64,000 nucleotides of DNA. Source: Lysobacter silvisoli. Lineage in GTDB: Bacteria; Pseudomonadota; Gammaproteobacteria; Xanthomonadales; Xanthomonadaceae. The notes beneath the pieces are model-generated. The model was not told the DNA's origin, did no database searches, and was given only the letters and a program-made list of their open reading frames with translations. Below, piece by piece: positions 26,171 to 40,700 of this stretch; position 1 is the stretch's first letter, and each line of letters opens with the position of its first letter. Both the position numbers and the translations under genes were made by a program. The stretch is taken from assembly GCF_003382365.1 (NCBI RefSeq), contig NZ_QTSU01000001.1:1240001-1304000 (forward strand), in the 5' to 3' direction.

Positions 26171-26841
26171 CGTTTGCACGCCCAGGCAGCCGCGCCCCCG
26201 CCCTCGCGGAACAAGAGAAACCCACCTGCGGCGCAACCCGCATTTTGCGCAACCGGCACGACCCGCTGTCTGTGGAGCCGGCGCAACCCGCTTTCTGTGG
26301 GAGCGGCGTGAGCCGCGATTCGCAAGCCGCAACTGCGCACCGCACTCGCCCACGACCCGGCACACGCATCGAACCTGTGCGAGCCGCGCCCCCGCCCTCT
26401 CCTCACCTTCGCGCCGTGCATCGCGACGCAAGCGCAGCGCCCGGCCGCACGCCGCCGATCGCCATCGGCCTGCAACGAAATCGCCTCCGCGTACATCCAT
26501 ATTCGCCAGGCCGCACGACACAGCGACCGACGCGTTCGCGGGCCCGCGAACGCACCGTCCGCATGCGGCCTAAGCGCGCATCCGGCGCCGGCAACGCCTG
26601 CGCGGCGCCATCGCGCGTGCGGATTCGTCGCCGCTGCAGGCCTTTCGCACCGGCTTGGGCGGGAGTCGTCGCAAACCGTCTTGCGTCGTCGGCGCGCTCG
26701 CGCAGCATGCGTGCTGCACGACGCGCACGGTGCCGAAGGTCATGGTGCCGGAGGTCACAACGACTTCCTCCAGATTCGGTGCGAGCCGCACATCACTACC
26801 TTGTCCCCGAGCTAGATCCACCCCTTAAGGAGAGCCCCACC
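26171..26841. other. Intergenic region of about 670 bp with REP motifs, no gene seen
   Basis: No credible gene. A REP-family hairpin (GGGAGCGGCGTGAGCCGCGATT) lies near 26299-26320, preceded by a short degenerate duplication (GGCGCAACCCGC / GGCACGACCCGC around 26232-26290). The right-hand part is GC-rich without a clear pattern. The stretch ACTACCTTGTCC...TAGATCCACCCCTTAAGGAG before 26842 should hold the promoter and ribosome site of the next gene. Confidence 0.6.
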
Positions 26842-27201
26842 ATGCGTCACTCTTATCGCGTTTCCCTGCTGCTCGCCGCCGGCCTGTGCGCCGCCAGCGC
26901 CCAGGCCTTCGCCGCCGACGCCATCCAGGACTGCGTGGACCTCAGCGGTTCGCAACAGGTGTCGCGCTTCGGCGGTCAGTACGTGCTAGTGGCCGACGGC
27001 AGCGACTACTACCGCCTCAGCGTCGGCAGCTCCTGCGACGGCCTGCAGCTGGCCACCCGCTTCGAGCTGTCCACCGAAGGCCAGGCCGGCCGCGTCTGCC
27101 CCAGCGGCACGCGGGTCAAGCTCAACAAGGGCGATTGCAAGATCAGCAAGGTCGAGCGCATCGACGAGGCGGCGTACACGCGGTATTCGCGCCGGAGCTG
27201 A
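26842..27201 (+). CDS. Small secreted protein, DUF6491-like
   Basis: A 119-residue protein with a signal peptide (MRHSYRVSLLLAAGLCAASAQAFA) and AAGGAG nine bases before the ATG. The mature chain has four cysteines and the pattern DCVDLSGSQQVSRFGGQYVLVADGSDYYRLSVGSSCDGL, then RVCPSGTRVKLNKGDCKISKVERI. This cysteine-framed layout resembles small periplasmic DUF6491-type proteins of Xanthomonadaceae, of unknown function. The reading frame is open far upstream, but those codons are Arg/Pro-rich and lack a start site, so the short form is preferred. Confidence 0.8.
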   Translation: MRHSYRVSLLLAAGLCAASAQAFAADAIQDCVDLSGSQQVSRFGGQYVLVADGSDYYRLSVGSSCDGLQLATRFELSTEGQAGRVCPSGTRVKLNKGDCKISKVERIDEAAYTRYSRRS

Positions 27202-27366
27202 TGGCGATCTTTCGCCGCGATTTGCTGTTGCGACTGCCCTCACCCCAACCCGCACCCCGGCCCGCCCGCAGTGCGGTCGGGCGTTCGGTGCAGCGCGAGC
27301 CAGTGGCTCGCAAGCGCTGCCCCTCACCCCGTGAACGGGAGAGGGGCTAAAGCATCAAGCGGCGTC

Positions 27367-27726
27367 GGATGCGTCCCCTCTCCCGCCTGCGGGAGAGGGC
27401 TAGGGTGAGGGGGTGAGCGCAGCGAATGCTCTTGCTCCTCGGTCGGGCACCGAACTCGCCACGCCAATAGCAGACCCGTAGGGCGGCGCACAGGAGGTGC
27501 GCCGTTTTTCGCTGGCACAGGATGTGCCATCGAAAAATCCCGGCGCACGCCCCGATCTCGCAGGGGAGCTCTGGCGAAGCGTTTTTCTTTGGTTACTTTC
27601 TTTTGACGCTTATCAAAAGAAAGTGACCCGGCCGCTTGCGGACGGAAGCTGTTGCTGTTGCTTCAAAGCAGCACCCCCACACACCTTCGCGAGTTCGGAG
27701 CGGATCGCGGCTCACGCCGCTCCTAC
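27367..27726. repeat. Composite dispersed repeat, copy B
   Basis: Second copy of the unit described at 191-565, with the same order of segments and only scattered differences. The central 180 bases (27481-27666) are nearly identical to 321-497. The copies are more than 26 kb apart and in the same orientation. Confidence 0.85.
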
Positions 27727-27934
27727 AGAAAGCACATCCCGCAGAGACCGAAGCGTTCGTCGTAGTTGAGGATTCGCGGTCGCAGCTTACGCAGCTCCTA
27801 CAGGGGGCAAGCGTGGGGTTCGTCGCAGGTGCGGATTCGCGGTCGCAGCTTGCGCAGCTCCTACAGGGGCAATCGTGGGGTTTGTCGTCGATGTGAATTC
27901 GCGGTCGCGGCTTACGCCGCTCCTACCCGGGAGC

Positions 27935-27965
27935 AAAAAAAGGCGGCCTGGGGGCCGCCTTTTTT
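27935..27965 (-). terminator. Intrinsic terminator of clpA
   Basis: GGCGGCC/GGCCGCC stem with a four-base loop, seven A on one side and six T on the other, lies 20 bases beyond the clpA stop. It should work in both orientations. Confidence 0.92.
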
Positions 27966-27984
27966 CTTGTTGCGTGGGGAACGC

Positions 27985-30264
<2,280 letters not shown>

Positions 30265-30351
30265 GGGGAGGGAGCCTCCAGAACGTATGCACCCTAGGTG
30301 GGGCCGGCCGGCGGTTTTTCCATCCCCGTCGTCGCGGAGTACGGTTCCTGT

Positions 30352-30672
30352 TTAAGCCTTTTCCATCGTGCACAGCAAGGGGTGCTGGTGCAGCCTTGAA
30401 AATTCGTTCACCTGCGCCACCTTGGATTCGGCGACCTCGCGCGTGAAGACCCCGCATACGCCCCGCCCGCGGGTGTGGACGTGGAGCATGATCTGGGTGG
30501 CTTTTTCGGCGTTCATCGGGAAAAAGCGCATCAGCACTTCCACCACGAAATCCATGGGGGTGTAGTCGTCGTTCAGCAGCAGCACGGAATACAGCGGCGG
30601 CCGGGCGACTTCCGGCTTCCCCGTTTCCACCAGTACGCCGTGGCTGTGTTCGTGATCGGTCTGTTTGGGCAT
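30352..30672 (-). CDS. clpS: ATP-dependent Clp protease adaptor ClpS
   Basis: A 106-residue adaptor that delivers N-degron substrates to ClpA. It has a flexible N terminus and the conserved core [27 protein letters not shown], whose Asn-Asp pair binds the substrate alpha-amino group. It continues with [27 protein letters not shown], containing the His that also contacts the N-terminus. The start at 30672 gives the usual length. clpA follows 87 bases downstream. Confidence 0.97.
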   Translation of the reverse strand: MPKQTDHEHSHGVLVETGKPEVARPPLYSVLLLNDDYTPMDFVVEVLMRFFPMNAEKATQIMLHVHTRGRGVCGVFTREVAESKVAQVNEFSRLHQHPLLCTMEKA

Positions 30673-30792
30673 ACGGAAATTATACGTCCGGCAGGCCGCG
30701 GGCCGTGGACGCCCACCAGCGGGTGAATCAAAATGGCGACCAAACGCCGTAAACCAAGCCCGACCGCCACCCAACCCGAGAAAGGACTTCCG

Positions 30793-31320
30793 ATGCGCCC
30801 GACCGCCCTGGCCCTGCCCGCGATGCTCGCCGCCGCCCTCGCGCTGCTGCCCGCCACCGCTCCTGCCGCCAGCAACAACAAGGCCCAGGCCGCCGAGGCC
30901 CAGCATTCCACCGCCGCCGACGCCCGCATCGGCAAGCAGCTGGACGGGCTGGGCTACAAGTACGAGGTCGACGAGGACGGCGACTACAAGCTGACCTTCG
31001 ACATGGGCGAGGACCGCAGCCAGCTGGGCTTCGTGATCTCGCGCACCGAAAGCTACGGCAAGCACAAGGTCCGCGAAGTCTGGGCGCCGGCCTACCGCTC
31101 CTCCGGCGAGCAGTTCCCGGTGGAGATCGCCAACAAGCTGCTCGAAGACAGCCAGTCCAGCAAGATGGGCGCCTGGGTCAAGCAGGGCAACATGGCCGTG
31201 TTCGTGGTCAAGATCCCCGCCGACGCCAGCGACCAGGAGCTGGACGACGCCCTGGACTACGCGCTGCGCGCGGCCGACCTGATGGAGAAGGAACTCTCCC
31301 CGGGCAAGGACGAGTTCTGA
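30793..31320 (+). CDS. YbjN-like secreted protein
   Basis: A 175-residue protein with a signal peptide ([26 protein letters not shown]). The mature chain shows a YbjN-type fold pattern: [40 protein letters not shown], then [66 protein letters not shown]. YbjN proteins resemble type III chaperone folds and affect stress and motility traits; the role here is unknown. AAAGGA precedes the ATG at 30793. Its stop overlaps the nudJ start (TGATG), so it is the first gene of a nudJ-mnmA-hflD operon. Confidence 0.78.
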   Translation: MRPTALALPAMLAAALALLPATAPAASNNKAQAAEAQHSTAADARIGKQLDGLGYKYEVDEDGDYKLTFDMGEDRSQLGFVISRTESYGKHKVREVWAPAYRSSGEQFPVEIANKLLEDSQSSKMGAWVKQGNMAVFVVKIPADASDQELDDALDYALRAADLMEKELSPGKDEF

Positions 31321-31799
31321 TGAGCTACCGCGAGGGCCGCTTCTGGCAGCCGGACGTCACCGTGGCCACGGTGGTGGTCGATGGCGGACGGCTGCTGGTG
31401 GTGGAGGAAACCGTCGGCGGCAAACTGGTGCTGAACCAGCCCGCCGGCCACCTGGAGCCGGACGAGAGCCTGGTGGACGCGGCCCTGCGCGAGACCCGCG
31501 AGGAAACCGGTTGGGACGTGCGTCTGACCGGTTTCGTCGGTGCCTACCAATGGAAAGCACCGTTGCAGGCCGACGGCAGCGGCGGGCGCCACTACCTGCG
31601 CTTCGCCTTCGCCGCCGAGCCGGTGCGGCACGATCCGAACCGGGCCCTGGACGAAGGCATCGTGCGCGCGCTGTGGCTGACCCCGGACGAACTGCAGGCG
31701 CAGGCGCCGCGGCACCGCAGCCCGCTGGTCTGGCGCACCGCCGCCGACTTCCTGGCCGGGCGCCGGCACCCGCTGGACCTGTTGCAGCACCTGGGCTGA
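31320..31799 (+). CDS. nudJ: NUDIX hydrolase NudJ
   Basis: A 159-residue protein with a complete Nudix box at residues 43-65 ([24 protein letters not shown]-x5-E-x7-R-E-U-x-E-E-x-G-U). The start [18 protein letters not shown] and the end [20 protein letters not shown] match NudJ, a pyrophosphatase acting on HMP-PP and nucleotides, usually encoded just before mnmA. It is translationally coupled to the YbjN-like gene (overlapping stop/start) and separated from mnmA by 4 bases. Confidence 0.9.
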   Translation: MSYREGRFWQPDVTVATVVVDGGRLLVVEETVGGKLVLNQPAGHLEPDESLVDAALRETREETGWDVRLTGFVGAYQWKAPLQADGSGGRHYLRFAFAAEPVRHDPNRALDEGIVRALWLTPDELQAQAPRHRSPLVWRTAADFLAGRRHPLDLLQHLG

Positions 31800-31803
31800 G
31801 GCG

Positions 31804-32940
31804 GTGACGACGGTGCGCACGGTGGTGGGCATGTCCGGCGGCGTGGATTCGTCGGTGGCGGCGCTGCGCCTGCGCGAGGCGGGCGAGCCGATCGCCGGCT
31901 TGTTCATGCAGAACTGGGCCGACGATGGCAGCGGCGACTGCCGCGCGGAGGACGACCGCCGCGACGCGGTCGCGGTCTGCGGCCGGCTGGGCCTGCCGAT
32001 CCACTTCCGCGATTTCTCGCGCGAGTACTGGGACGGGGTGTTCGCCCACTTTCTGGCCGAATACGCGGCCGGGCGCACGCCCAACCCGGACGTGCTGTGC
32101 AACCGCGAGATCAAGTTCAAGCATTTCCTGGACGCCGCCCACAGCCTGGGCGCGGAGTTCATCGCCACCGGCCACTACGCCCGGGTCGAGCGCCGCGAGG
32201 GCCGCCACCGGCTGCTGCGCGCGGCCGACCGCAGCAAGGACCAGAGCTATTTCCTGCACCAGTTGGGCCAGACCCAGCTGGCCGCGACGCGGTTCCCGCT
32301 GGGCGAGCTGCTCAAGGTCGACGTGCGCGCCATGGCCCAGGCGGCCGGGCTGCCGACCGCGGCCAAGAAGGATTCCACCGGCATCTGCTTCATCGGCGAG
32401 CGCGACTTCCGCGACTTCCTCGCCCGCTACCTGCCCGCGCGCGAGGGCGAGATCCGCGCGGTGGCCGGCGACGGCCGTCCGGACGGGCGCGCCATCGGCC
32501 GCCACGCCGGCGTGTTCTATTTCACCCTGGGTCAGCGCGAAGGCCTGAATATCGGCGGCGTGCGCGGTTTCGACGCCGCTCCCTGGTACGTGGTGGGCAA
32601 GGACGTGGCCCGTAACGTGCTCTACGTCGATCAGGGCACGGACAGCCCCTGGCTGCGCTCGCAGGCGCTGTGGTCGGAAACCGCGCACTGGATCGCCGGC
32701 AGCCCGCCGGCGCGCCGCTTCGCCTGCACCGCGCAAACCCGTTACCGCCAGCCGGACGAGGACTGCGAAGTGCAGGTGCTGGACGACGGCCGCGTGCAGG
32801 TGCGCTTCGCGCGCCCGCAACGCGCGGTCACGCCCGGTCAGTCGCTGGTGCTGTACGACGGCGAGGTCTGCCTGGGCGGCGCCGTGATCGCCGCCACCGA
32901 CGCGCCGCTGGAACAACATTTGAAGGTCAACGCCGCATGA
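31804..32940 (+). CDS. mnmA: tRNA-specific 2-thiouridylase MnmA
   Basis: A 378-residue enzyme that makes 2-thiouridine at position 34 of Lys, Glu and Gln tRNAs. The ATP-pyrophosphatase P-loop SGGVDSS is at residues 11-17. The two catalytic Cys are in [12 protein letters not shown] (about residue 100) and [13 protein letters not shown] (about residue 197). [13 protein letters not shown]-like substrate contacts and the C-terminal beta-barrel ([16 protein letters not shown]) follow. The start is GTG 31804, four bases after the nudJ stop and preceded by GAGG. It overlaps hflD by four bases. Confidence 0.96.
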   Translation: MTTVRTVVGMSGGVDSSVAALRLREAGEPIAGLFMQNWADDGSGDCRAEDDRRDAVAVCGRLGLPIHFRDFSREYWDGVFAHFLAEYAAGRTPNPDVLCNREIKFKHFLDAAHSLGAEFIATGHYARVERREGRHRLLRAADRSKDQSYFLHQLGQTQLAATRFPLGELLKVDVRAMAQAAGLPTAAKKDSTGICFIGERDFRDFLARYLPAREGEIRAVAGDGRPDGRAIGRHAGVFYFTLGQREGLNIGGVRGFDAAPWYVVGKDVARNVLYVDQGTDSPWLRSQALWSETAHWIAGSPPARRFACTAQTRYRQPDEDCEVQVLDDGRVQVRFARPQRAVTPGQSLVLYDGEVCLGGAVIAATDAPLEQHLKVNAA

Positions 32941-33575
32941 GCTCCACCCGCAACGCCTCCCCCGCCCAACGTGCCATCTCCGAACGCGTACTCGCCCTGG
33001 CCGGCCTGGTCCAGGCGCTGGCGCAGGTGCGCCGCATCGCCGACACCGGGCAGGCCAATAACGCGGTGCTGACTACGGCGCTGGAGTCGGTGTTCCGCAT
33101 CGACGCCGACACTCCGGCCGAGATCTACGGCGGAGTCGAGGCGCTGCGCCCGGGCCTGGTGCTGCTGCGCGACTATTTCGTGCGCGACACCAAGGACGAG
33201 CAGCTGCCGCGCCTGGCGATGGCGGTGCTGCAGCTGGAGCGCCGCTTCGTACGCGAGAGCGCCATGGCCGAGCGCGTGCAGGCCGGCATCCGCGCCCAGG
33301 CGATCCAGGCCGAGCGCCTGGGCAGCAGCCACCCCGACGTGCTGGCCGCGCTGGGCAGCCTGTACGCCGAAACCCTGAGCCACCTGCGCCCGCGCGTGCT
33401 GGTGCAGGGCAACCCGCATTACCTGGGCCAGGCCAACGTGGTGGCCGAGGTGCGCGCGGTGCTGCTGGCCGCAGTGCGCTCGGCCGTGCTGTGGCGTCAG
33501 CTCGGCGGCAGCTTGTGGGACTTCCTGCTGCGCCGGCGGGACATGATCGCGGCGTTGAACGGGTATTTGGACTGA
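32937..33575 (+). CDS. hflD: High-frequency lysogenization protein HflD homologue
   Basis: A 212-residue all-helical protein. The segments [52 protein letters not shown] and [17 protein letters not shown] match the HflD (DUF489) family, a membrane-associated protein that in E. coli binds phage lambda CII and is encoded between mnmA and purB. It overlaps the mnmA stop by four bases (ATGA). purB does not follow here; a REP-rich region does. Confidence 0.9.
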   Translation: MSSTRNASPAQRAISERVLALAGLVQALAQVRRIADTGQANNAVLTTALESVFRIDADTPAEIYGGVEALRPGLVLLRDYFVRDTKDEQLPRLAMAVLQLERRFVRESAMAERVQAGIRAQAIQAERLGSSHPDVLAALGSLYAETLSHLRPRVLVQGNPHYLGQANVVAEVRAVLLAAVRSAVLWRQLGGSLWDFLLRRRDMIAALNGYLD

Positions 33576-33670
33576 GGGGCGTCCCGCCCCGCTGCATGGG
33601 CGCGCCGTGCGGTGCGCCTGCGGCTTACCGCCACGCTACGGGCTCCTATGGGAGTAACGTCGGCACTCTG

Positions 33671-33850
33671 GATTCCCGCCTTCGCGGGAATGACGGGGTG
33701 GAAGGACGCTCTTGCTCGTCATTCCCGCGAAAGCGGGCTCCGCTTTACTTCGGCGGAGCCGAACATCCAGACCTCCGGCGTGGCAATGACGGGGCGGACG
33801 TCTGCCGCTCTTGCCCGTCATTCCCGCGGAAGCGGAAACCCAGGCCTCCG
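33671..33850. repeat. Cluster of REP-like palindromes
   Basis: Four related palindromic units in 180 bases: ATTCCCGCCTTCGCGGGAAT at 33672-33691, CGTCATTCCCGCGAAAGCGG, a degenerate CTCCGGCGTGGCAATGACGG unit, and CGTCATTCCCGCGGAAGCGG with GAAACCCAGGCCTCCGGCG. Alternate units are inverted, as in BIMEs. The stretch lies just downstream of hflD. Confidence 0.8.
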
Positions 33851-33870
33851 GCGCGGTTACGCCAGCGCGC

Positions 33871-33990
33871 CTACAACGCCGCGCCACCCTGGGCCCAGGC
33901 CCAGGCGACGGCGGCGATCAAGGTCAACCCCAGCGTCCAACGCAAGGCGCGGTCGAGCCGGTCGGCTCGGACGGTTTTCATCGACTTCAT
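33871..33990 (-). CDS. 39-residue single-span membrane protein
   Basis: ATG at 33990 to TAG at 33871 encodes a 39-residue peptide: a basic start (MKSMKTVRADRLDRALRW), one hydrophobic helix (TLGLTLIAAVAWAWA) and a short QGGAAL tail. GGGGGAG lies four bases upstream of the ATG, a much better ribosome site than most genes here. The pattern of a basic amphipathic start followed by a single helix suits a small inner-membrane protein. I do not recognise the family. Confidence 0.65.
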   Translation of the reverse strand: MKSMKTVRADRLDRALRWTLGLTLIAAVAWAWAQGGAAL

Positions 33991-34315
33991 ACTGCTCCCC
34001 CTGTGCGTGCAGATCACACACCAGCGCCGTGCCGGTGTCTGCGAATACGGTCACGCGCTGCACGCTGTTCTTGCGCATATTGCGACCGTGTTCGCGCCTA
34101 CGCTCCCGTATGCAATGGCCCTACCCCTAGCCTACGTCGCAAACAAAAAACCCCGGCCAAGCCGGGGTTTTTCGTGATTCATCGCGATGCAGCGACGCGA
34201 TCGGGCCGGGACGGTCCCGGTCACCCTCTACTGGGCCACGAACGCCGCGGCCCAACGCCTGAAGAGCCGCTACGCGAAGCGACCTCCGCTTAGACCCGCT
34301 CTCGAGCAGCCTGCA
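33991..34315. other. Intergenic region with a strong bidirectional terminator, otherwise empty
   Basis: The terminator at 34145-34173 is the only clear signal. From about 34185 to 34300 the plus strand can be read as a short frame with a plausible-looking PVTLYWATNAAAQRLKSRYAK piece, but it runs on into the antisense of the next gene and has no ribosome site. I regard it as non-coding or as a remnant. Confidence 0.5.
34145..34173. terminator. Bidirectional intrinsic terminator
   Basis: A run of A, stem CCCCGGC / GCCGGGG with a three-base loop, then five T and a C. It separates the 39-residue gene from the TIMP-like gene. Confidence 0.9.
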
Positions 34316-34741
34316 TCACCGCGCGGCCCGCTTGGACAGATGCTTCATGTGATAAGCGGAGTACTCCGCTGGTATCAGGCGATAATACGGGTATGGCTCC
34401 GCTCCGTTGACGTACAGGAGATAAGCGGAGGTCCTATCGGGCAAGCGAACTTCGTAGGTGCAGGGTGACGCGGGATACGTGTGACGGGTAGTGAACTTAT
34501 CCCCGGATTTCCACGCACCTTTCCAGCTAAGCAGCACCTCCCATAAGACGGTCTCACGGAAGGTTCCGGCGTAGCGCCTAGCCGCCGCTTGCTTGGGTAA
34601 GAACGAGCCCCCCACAGGTCGCGCGAGTACAACCACGTCGCTGCGCTCAAACTCTTGATCGGGTGGGAACATGATGACCGAACATGCTGCCGCTGGCATG
34701 GAGGCCGTTAGCAAGAGCAGTAAGCCCATCGTGCATTTCAT
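34316..34741 (-). CDS. Secreted TIMP/NTR-like protein of less GC-rich composition
   Basis: About 141 residues with a signal peptide (MKCTMGLLLLLTASMPAAA) cut just before a cysteine. The mature N-terminal Cys, then FERSDVVVLARPVGG, VLLSWKG...GDKFTTRHTYPASPCTYEV and TSAYLLYVNG follow the order of bacterial NTR/TIMP-like domains (N-terminal Cys; A-D-x-V-F-x-G-x-V; W-K-G; C; G-x-x-Y-L-V-Y). The assignment rests on pattern only. ATG 34741 begins at the signal; ATG 34753 is four codons earlier and neither has a good ribosome site. The gene is visibly less GC-rich than its neighbours and sits between two terminators, suggesting acquisition. Confidence 0.6.
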   Translation of the reverse strand: MKCTMGLLLLLTASMPAAACSVIMFPPDQEFERSDVVVLARPVGGSFLPKQAAARRYAGTFRETVLWEVLLSWKGAWKSGDKFTTRHTYPASPCTYEVRLPDRTSAYLLYVNGAEPYPYYRLIPAEYSAYHMKHLSKRAAR

Positions 34742-34833
34742 GCCGCACCCCATTGCTGGATTGGATGAAGCTAGCGCAGATCGCGGGCGAAGCGCTACAG
34801 CACGGGAACCGCCCCTGCCCTCCGACAGGCAAC

Positions 34834-34860
34834 AAAAAACCCGGCCGAAGCCGGGTTTCT
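34834..34860 (-). terminator. Intrinsic terminator of acnB
   Basis: Six A, stem CCCGGC / GCCGGG with a CGAA loop, then TTTCT. It lies 24 bases beyond the acnB stop, and on the minus strand ends in a run of T. Confidence 0.9.
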
Positions 34861-34883
34861 CGTAGAACGCCGCGCGGCCCGGA

Positions 34884-37469
34884 TCAGGCCGCGACCGTAT
34901 CGGCCACGGTCTTGTAATCCTCGATCTGGTCGAAGTTCATGTAGCGGTAGATCTTGTCGCCATTGGCGTTGATCACGCCGATGTCCGCCATGTACTCCTC
35001 GCGGGTCGGGATGCGGCCCAGGCGCGAGCAGATCGCGGCCAGTTCGGCCGAGCCCAGGTAGACGTTGGTGTTGCGGCCCAGGCGGTTGGGGAAGTTGCGG
35101 GTGCTGGTGGAGAACACCGTGGCGCCCTCGCGCGCCTGTGCCTGGTTGCCCATGCACAGCGAGCAGCCCGGCATTTCCATGCGCGCGCCGGCCGTGCCGA
35201 AGGTGCCGTAGTGGCCTTCCTTGGTCAGCTCCGAGGCGTCCATCTTGGTCGGCGGCGCGACCCACAGGCGGGTCGGGATGTCGCGCTTGCCTTCCAGCAG
35301 CTTGGCCGCGGCGCGGAAGTGGCCGATGTTGGTCATGCACGAGCCGATGAAGACCTCGTCGATGACCGCGCCGGCCACGTCGGACAGGGTCTTCACGTCG
35401 TCCGGGTCGTTCGGGCAGGCGACGATCGGCTCGACGATCTGGTCCAGGTCGATCTCGATGACCGCGGCGTACTCGGCGTCGGCATCGCCTTCCAGCAGCT
35501 GCGGGTTGGCCAGCCAGGCTTCCATGGCCTTGATCCGGCGCTGCAGCGAGCGCGGGTCGGCATAGCCCTCGGCGATCATCCACTTCAGCAGGGTGATGTT
35601 GCTGGTCAGGTACTCGATGATCGGTTCCTTATCCAGCTTGACCGTGCAACCGGCGGCGGAGCGTTCGGCCGAGGCGTCGGACAGCTCGAAGGCCTGCTCG
35701 ACCTTGAGCTGCGGCAGGCCCTCGATCTCGAGGATGCGGCCGGAGAAGATGTTCTTCTTGCCCTGCTTGGCCACGGTCAACAGACCGGACTTGATCGCGG
35801 CCAGCGGGATCGCGTTGACCAGGTCGCGCAGGGTCACGCCGGGCTGCATCTGGCCCTTGAAGCGCACCAGCACCGACTCGGGCATGTCCAGCGGCATCAC
35901 CCCGGTGGCCGCGGCGAAGGCGACCAGGCCGGAGCCGGCCGGGAACGAGATGCCCACCGGGAAACGGGTATGCGAGTCGCCGCCGGTGCCGACGGTGTCG
36001 GGCAGCAGCATGCGGTTGAGCCAGCTATGGATCACGCCGTCGCCCGGACGCAGGGCGATGCCGCCGCGGTTGCTGATGAAGGCCGGCAGCTCGTGATGGG
36101 TCTTGACGTCCACCGGCTTGGGGTAGGCGGCGGTGTGGCAGAAGGACTGCATGACCAGGTCGGCCGAGAAGCCCAGGCAGGCCAGGTCCTTGAGCTCGTC
36201 GCGGGTCATCGGGCCGGTGGTGTCCTGCGAACCCACCGAGGTCATCTTCGGCTCGCAATAGGTGCCCGGGCGGATGCCCTGTCCTTCGGCCAGGCCGCAG
36301 GCGCGGCCGACCATCTTCTGCGCCAGCGAATAGCCCTTGCCGGTGTCGGCCGGGTTCTGCGGCAGGCGGAACAGGGTGGACGGCGCCAGGCCCAGAGCCT
36401 CGCGCGCCTTGGCGGTCAGGCCACGGCCGACGATCAGCGGGATGCGGCCGCCGGCGCGCACTTCGTCCAGCAGCACGTCGGACTTGAGCGCGAACTCGGC
36501 GATGGTTTCGCCGTTCTTGTAGGCCTTGCCCTCGTACGGGCGCAGCTCGATCACGTCGCCCATGTTCATCTGCGACACGTCGAGTTCGATCGGCAGCGCG
36601 CCGGCGTCTTCCATGGTGTTGTAGAAGATCGGCGCGATCTTCGAACCCAGGCACACGCCGCCGAAGCGCTTGTTCGGAATGTAGGGGATGTCCTCGCCGG
36701 TGAACCACAGCACCGAGTTGGTGGCCGACTTGCGGCTGGAGCCGGTGCCGACCACGTCGCCGACGTAGGCGACCAGGTGGCCCTGCGCTTTCAGCGATTC
36801 GATGAAGGCGACCGGACCGCGCTTGCCGTCTTCCTCGGGCACGATGCCGTCGCGGGCGTTCTTCAGCATGGCCAGCGCGTGCAGCGGGATGTCCGGACGG
36901 GTGGTCGCGTCCGGCGCCGGCGACAGGTCGTCGGTGTTGGTCTCGCCGGTCACCTTGAACACGGTGACGGTCAGCGACTGGGGCACTTCCGGCTTGCTGG
37001 TGAACCACTCGGCGTCGGCCCAGCTTTGCAGCACGGCCTGGGCGTTGGCGTTGCCCTTCTCGGCCTTTTCCTGCACGTCGTGGAAGGCGTCGAACATCAG
37101 CAGGGTGTGCTTGAGCGCGTCGGCGGCGACGGCGCCGACTTCGGCGTCGTCCAGCAGTTCGATCAGCGGATGGATGTTGTAGCCGCCGAGCATGGTGCCC
37201 AGCAGCTGGGTGGCGCGGGCGCGGCCGATCAGCGAATTGGTTTCGGTACCGAAGGCGACTGCGGCCAGGTAGGAAGCCTTGACCTTGGCCGCATCGTCGA
37301 CGCCGGCCGGAACGCGGTGGGTGATCAGGTCGAGCAGGAACTCTTCCTCGCCCGCCGGCGGGGCCTTCAGCAGTTCGATGACGTCGGCGGTCTGCTGGGC
37401 GGTCAGCGGCAGCGGCGGAATGCCCAGCGCGGCGCGCTCGGCAACGTGTTGGCGGTAGCTGGAGAGCAT
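34884..37469 (-). CDS. acnB: Aconitate hydratase B (RpfA in Xanthomonas)
   Basis: An 861-residue bifunctional aconitase. The AcnB-type N-terminal HEAT-like domain ([23 protein letters not shown]) precedes the swivel domain ([14 protein letters not shown]) and the catalytic domain with iron-sulfur ligands in [19 protein letters not shown] and [12 protein letters not shown] near residues 710-775. The length equals E. coli AcnB (865) within a few residues. In Xanthomonas this gene is rpfA, at the edge of the rpf cluster and implicated in iron metabolism and virulence-factor production. It is divergent from acnA. Confidence 0.96.
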   Translation of the reverse strand: MLSSYRQHVAERAALGIPPLPLTAQQTADVIELLKAPPAGEEEFLLDLITHRVPAGVDDAAKVKASYLAAVAFGTETNSLIGRARATQLLGTMLGGYNIHPLIELLDDAEVGAVAADALKHTLLMFDAFHDVQEKAEKGNANAQAVLQSWADAEWFTSKPEVPQSLTVTVFKVTGETNTDDLSPAPDATTRPDIPLHALAMLKNARDGIVPEEDGKRGPVAFIESLKAQGHLVAYVGDVVGTGSSRKSATNSVLWFTGEDIPYIPNKRFGGVCLGSKIAPIFYNTMEDAGALPIELDVSQMNMGDVIELRPYEGKAYKNGETIAEFALKSDVLLDEVRAGGRIPLIVGRGLTAKAREALGLAPSTLFRLPQNPADTGKGYSLAQKMVGRACGLAEGQGIRPGTYCEPKMTSVGSQDTTGPMTRDELKDLACLGFSADLVMQSFCHTAAYPKPVDVKTHHELPAFISNRGGIALRPGDGVIHSWLNRMLLPDTVGTGGDSHTRFPVGISFPAGSGLVAFAAATGVMPLDMPESVLVRFKGQMQPGVTLRDLVNAIPLAAIKSGLLTVAKQGKKNIFSGRILEIEGLPQLKVEQAFELSDASAERSAAGCTVKLDKEPIIEYLTSNITLLKWMIAEGYADPRSLQRRIKAMEAWLANPQLLEGDADAEYAAVIEIDLDQIVEPIVACPNDPDDVKTLSDVAGAVIDEVFIGSCMTNIGHFRAAAKLLEGKRDIPTRLWVAPPTKMDASELTKEGHYGTFGTAGARMEMPGCSLCMGNQAQAREGATVFSTSTRNFPNRLGRNTNVYLGSAELAAICSRLGRIPTREEYMADIGVINANGDKIYRYMNFDQIEDYKTVADTVAA

Positions 37470-37814
37470 GGAGAGTCCCGTAGATGAAGCTGGATTGCAC
37501 CGCGCCGGCGCCGCACCGGCCATGGCAATGGCGTGCGTCGCGGGCTGGCGGGGAGTCGGAGCTTGCCCGGTGGGAGCTGGTCGTCAGCGGGCGGCCCCTC
37601 GACCGCGTATTTTGCCTGGAATGGCGTTTCACGGCAACGCGCCGCAGGCCTGTCAGCCATATCCGGCAAGGCTTTGCGCGGTTTTTGCGGAACGCTGTGG
37701 CGCGGCTGCGACCATTGTCTGCACGCTACCTGAATCCGATAGGGTGATAATCAGGACCACGCATGCCACCCCGCCCGCACCGGGCCGGTCAGCCGCACTC
37801 AGGAGCCCCACCCC
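37470..37814. other. Divergent acnB/acnA control region
   Basis: About 345 bases between two divergent aconitase genes. AGGGTGATAATCAGG around 37741-37755 contains a good -10-like GATAAT (37746-37751) for acnA, about 65 bases before its start, but no well-spaced -35 is evident, so it might depend on an activator. AGGAG at 37801 is the acnA ribosome site. I see no small gene. Confidence 0.45.
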
Positions 37815-40583
<2,769 letters not shown>

Positions 40584-40700
40584 GCCGCGCTGAGCCCCTT
40601 TCCCTCCGGGAGAAGGGTTAGGTAACCGCTCCCTTCTCCCGCTGGCGGGAGAAGGTGCCCGGAGGGCGGATGAGGCTGCGGGGCGTGGTTGGAGTTGGCG
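40584..40700. repeat. Short palindromic repeat between acnA and a convergent gene
   Basis: CCCTTTCCCTCCGGGAGAAGGG and CTCCCTTCTCCCGCTGGCGG-GAGAAGG (40597-40655) form two nested hairpins of the CTCCC/GGGAG family that also occurs at about 200 and 27375. It may serve as transcription terminator for both convergent genes, though without a T-run. Confidence 0.6.

Larger units (their letters stand above)
27202..27984. repeat. Repeat-filled intergenic region downstream of clpA
   Basis: No gene. It contains the CTCTCCCG-type palindromes (27320-27345 and 27375-27400), composite repeat copy B (27367-27726), then three closely spaced degenerate units near 27766-27795, 27828-27862 and 27896-27928. Each of these has GATTCGCGGTCGC(A/G)GCTT-CG(C)AGCTCCTAC. 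A clpA terminator closes it at 27935-27965. Confidence 0.8.

Noticed and set aside
26245-26841. N-terminal extension of the small DUF6491-like gene
   Set aside because: A clear ribosome site and signal peptide mark the start at 26842; upstream codons are Arg/Pro-rich and include a REP hairpin.
34187-34468. Short plus-strand frame with a PVTLYWATNAAAQRL piece
   Set aside because: No ribosome site and its second half is antisense to the TIMP-like gene; possibly a gene remnant but not supportable.
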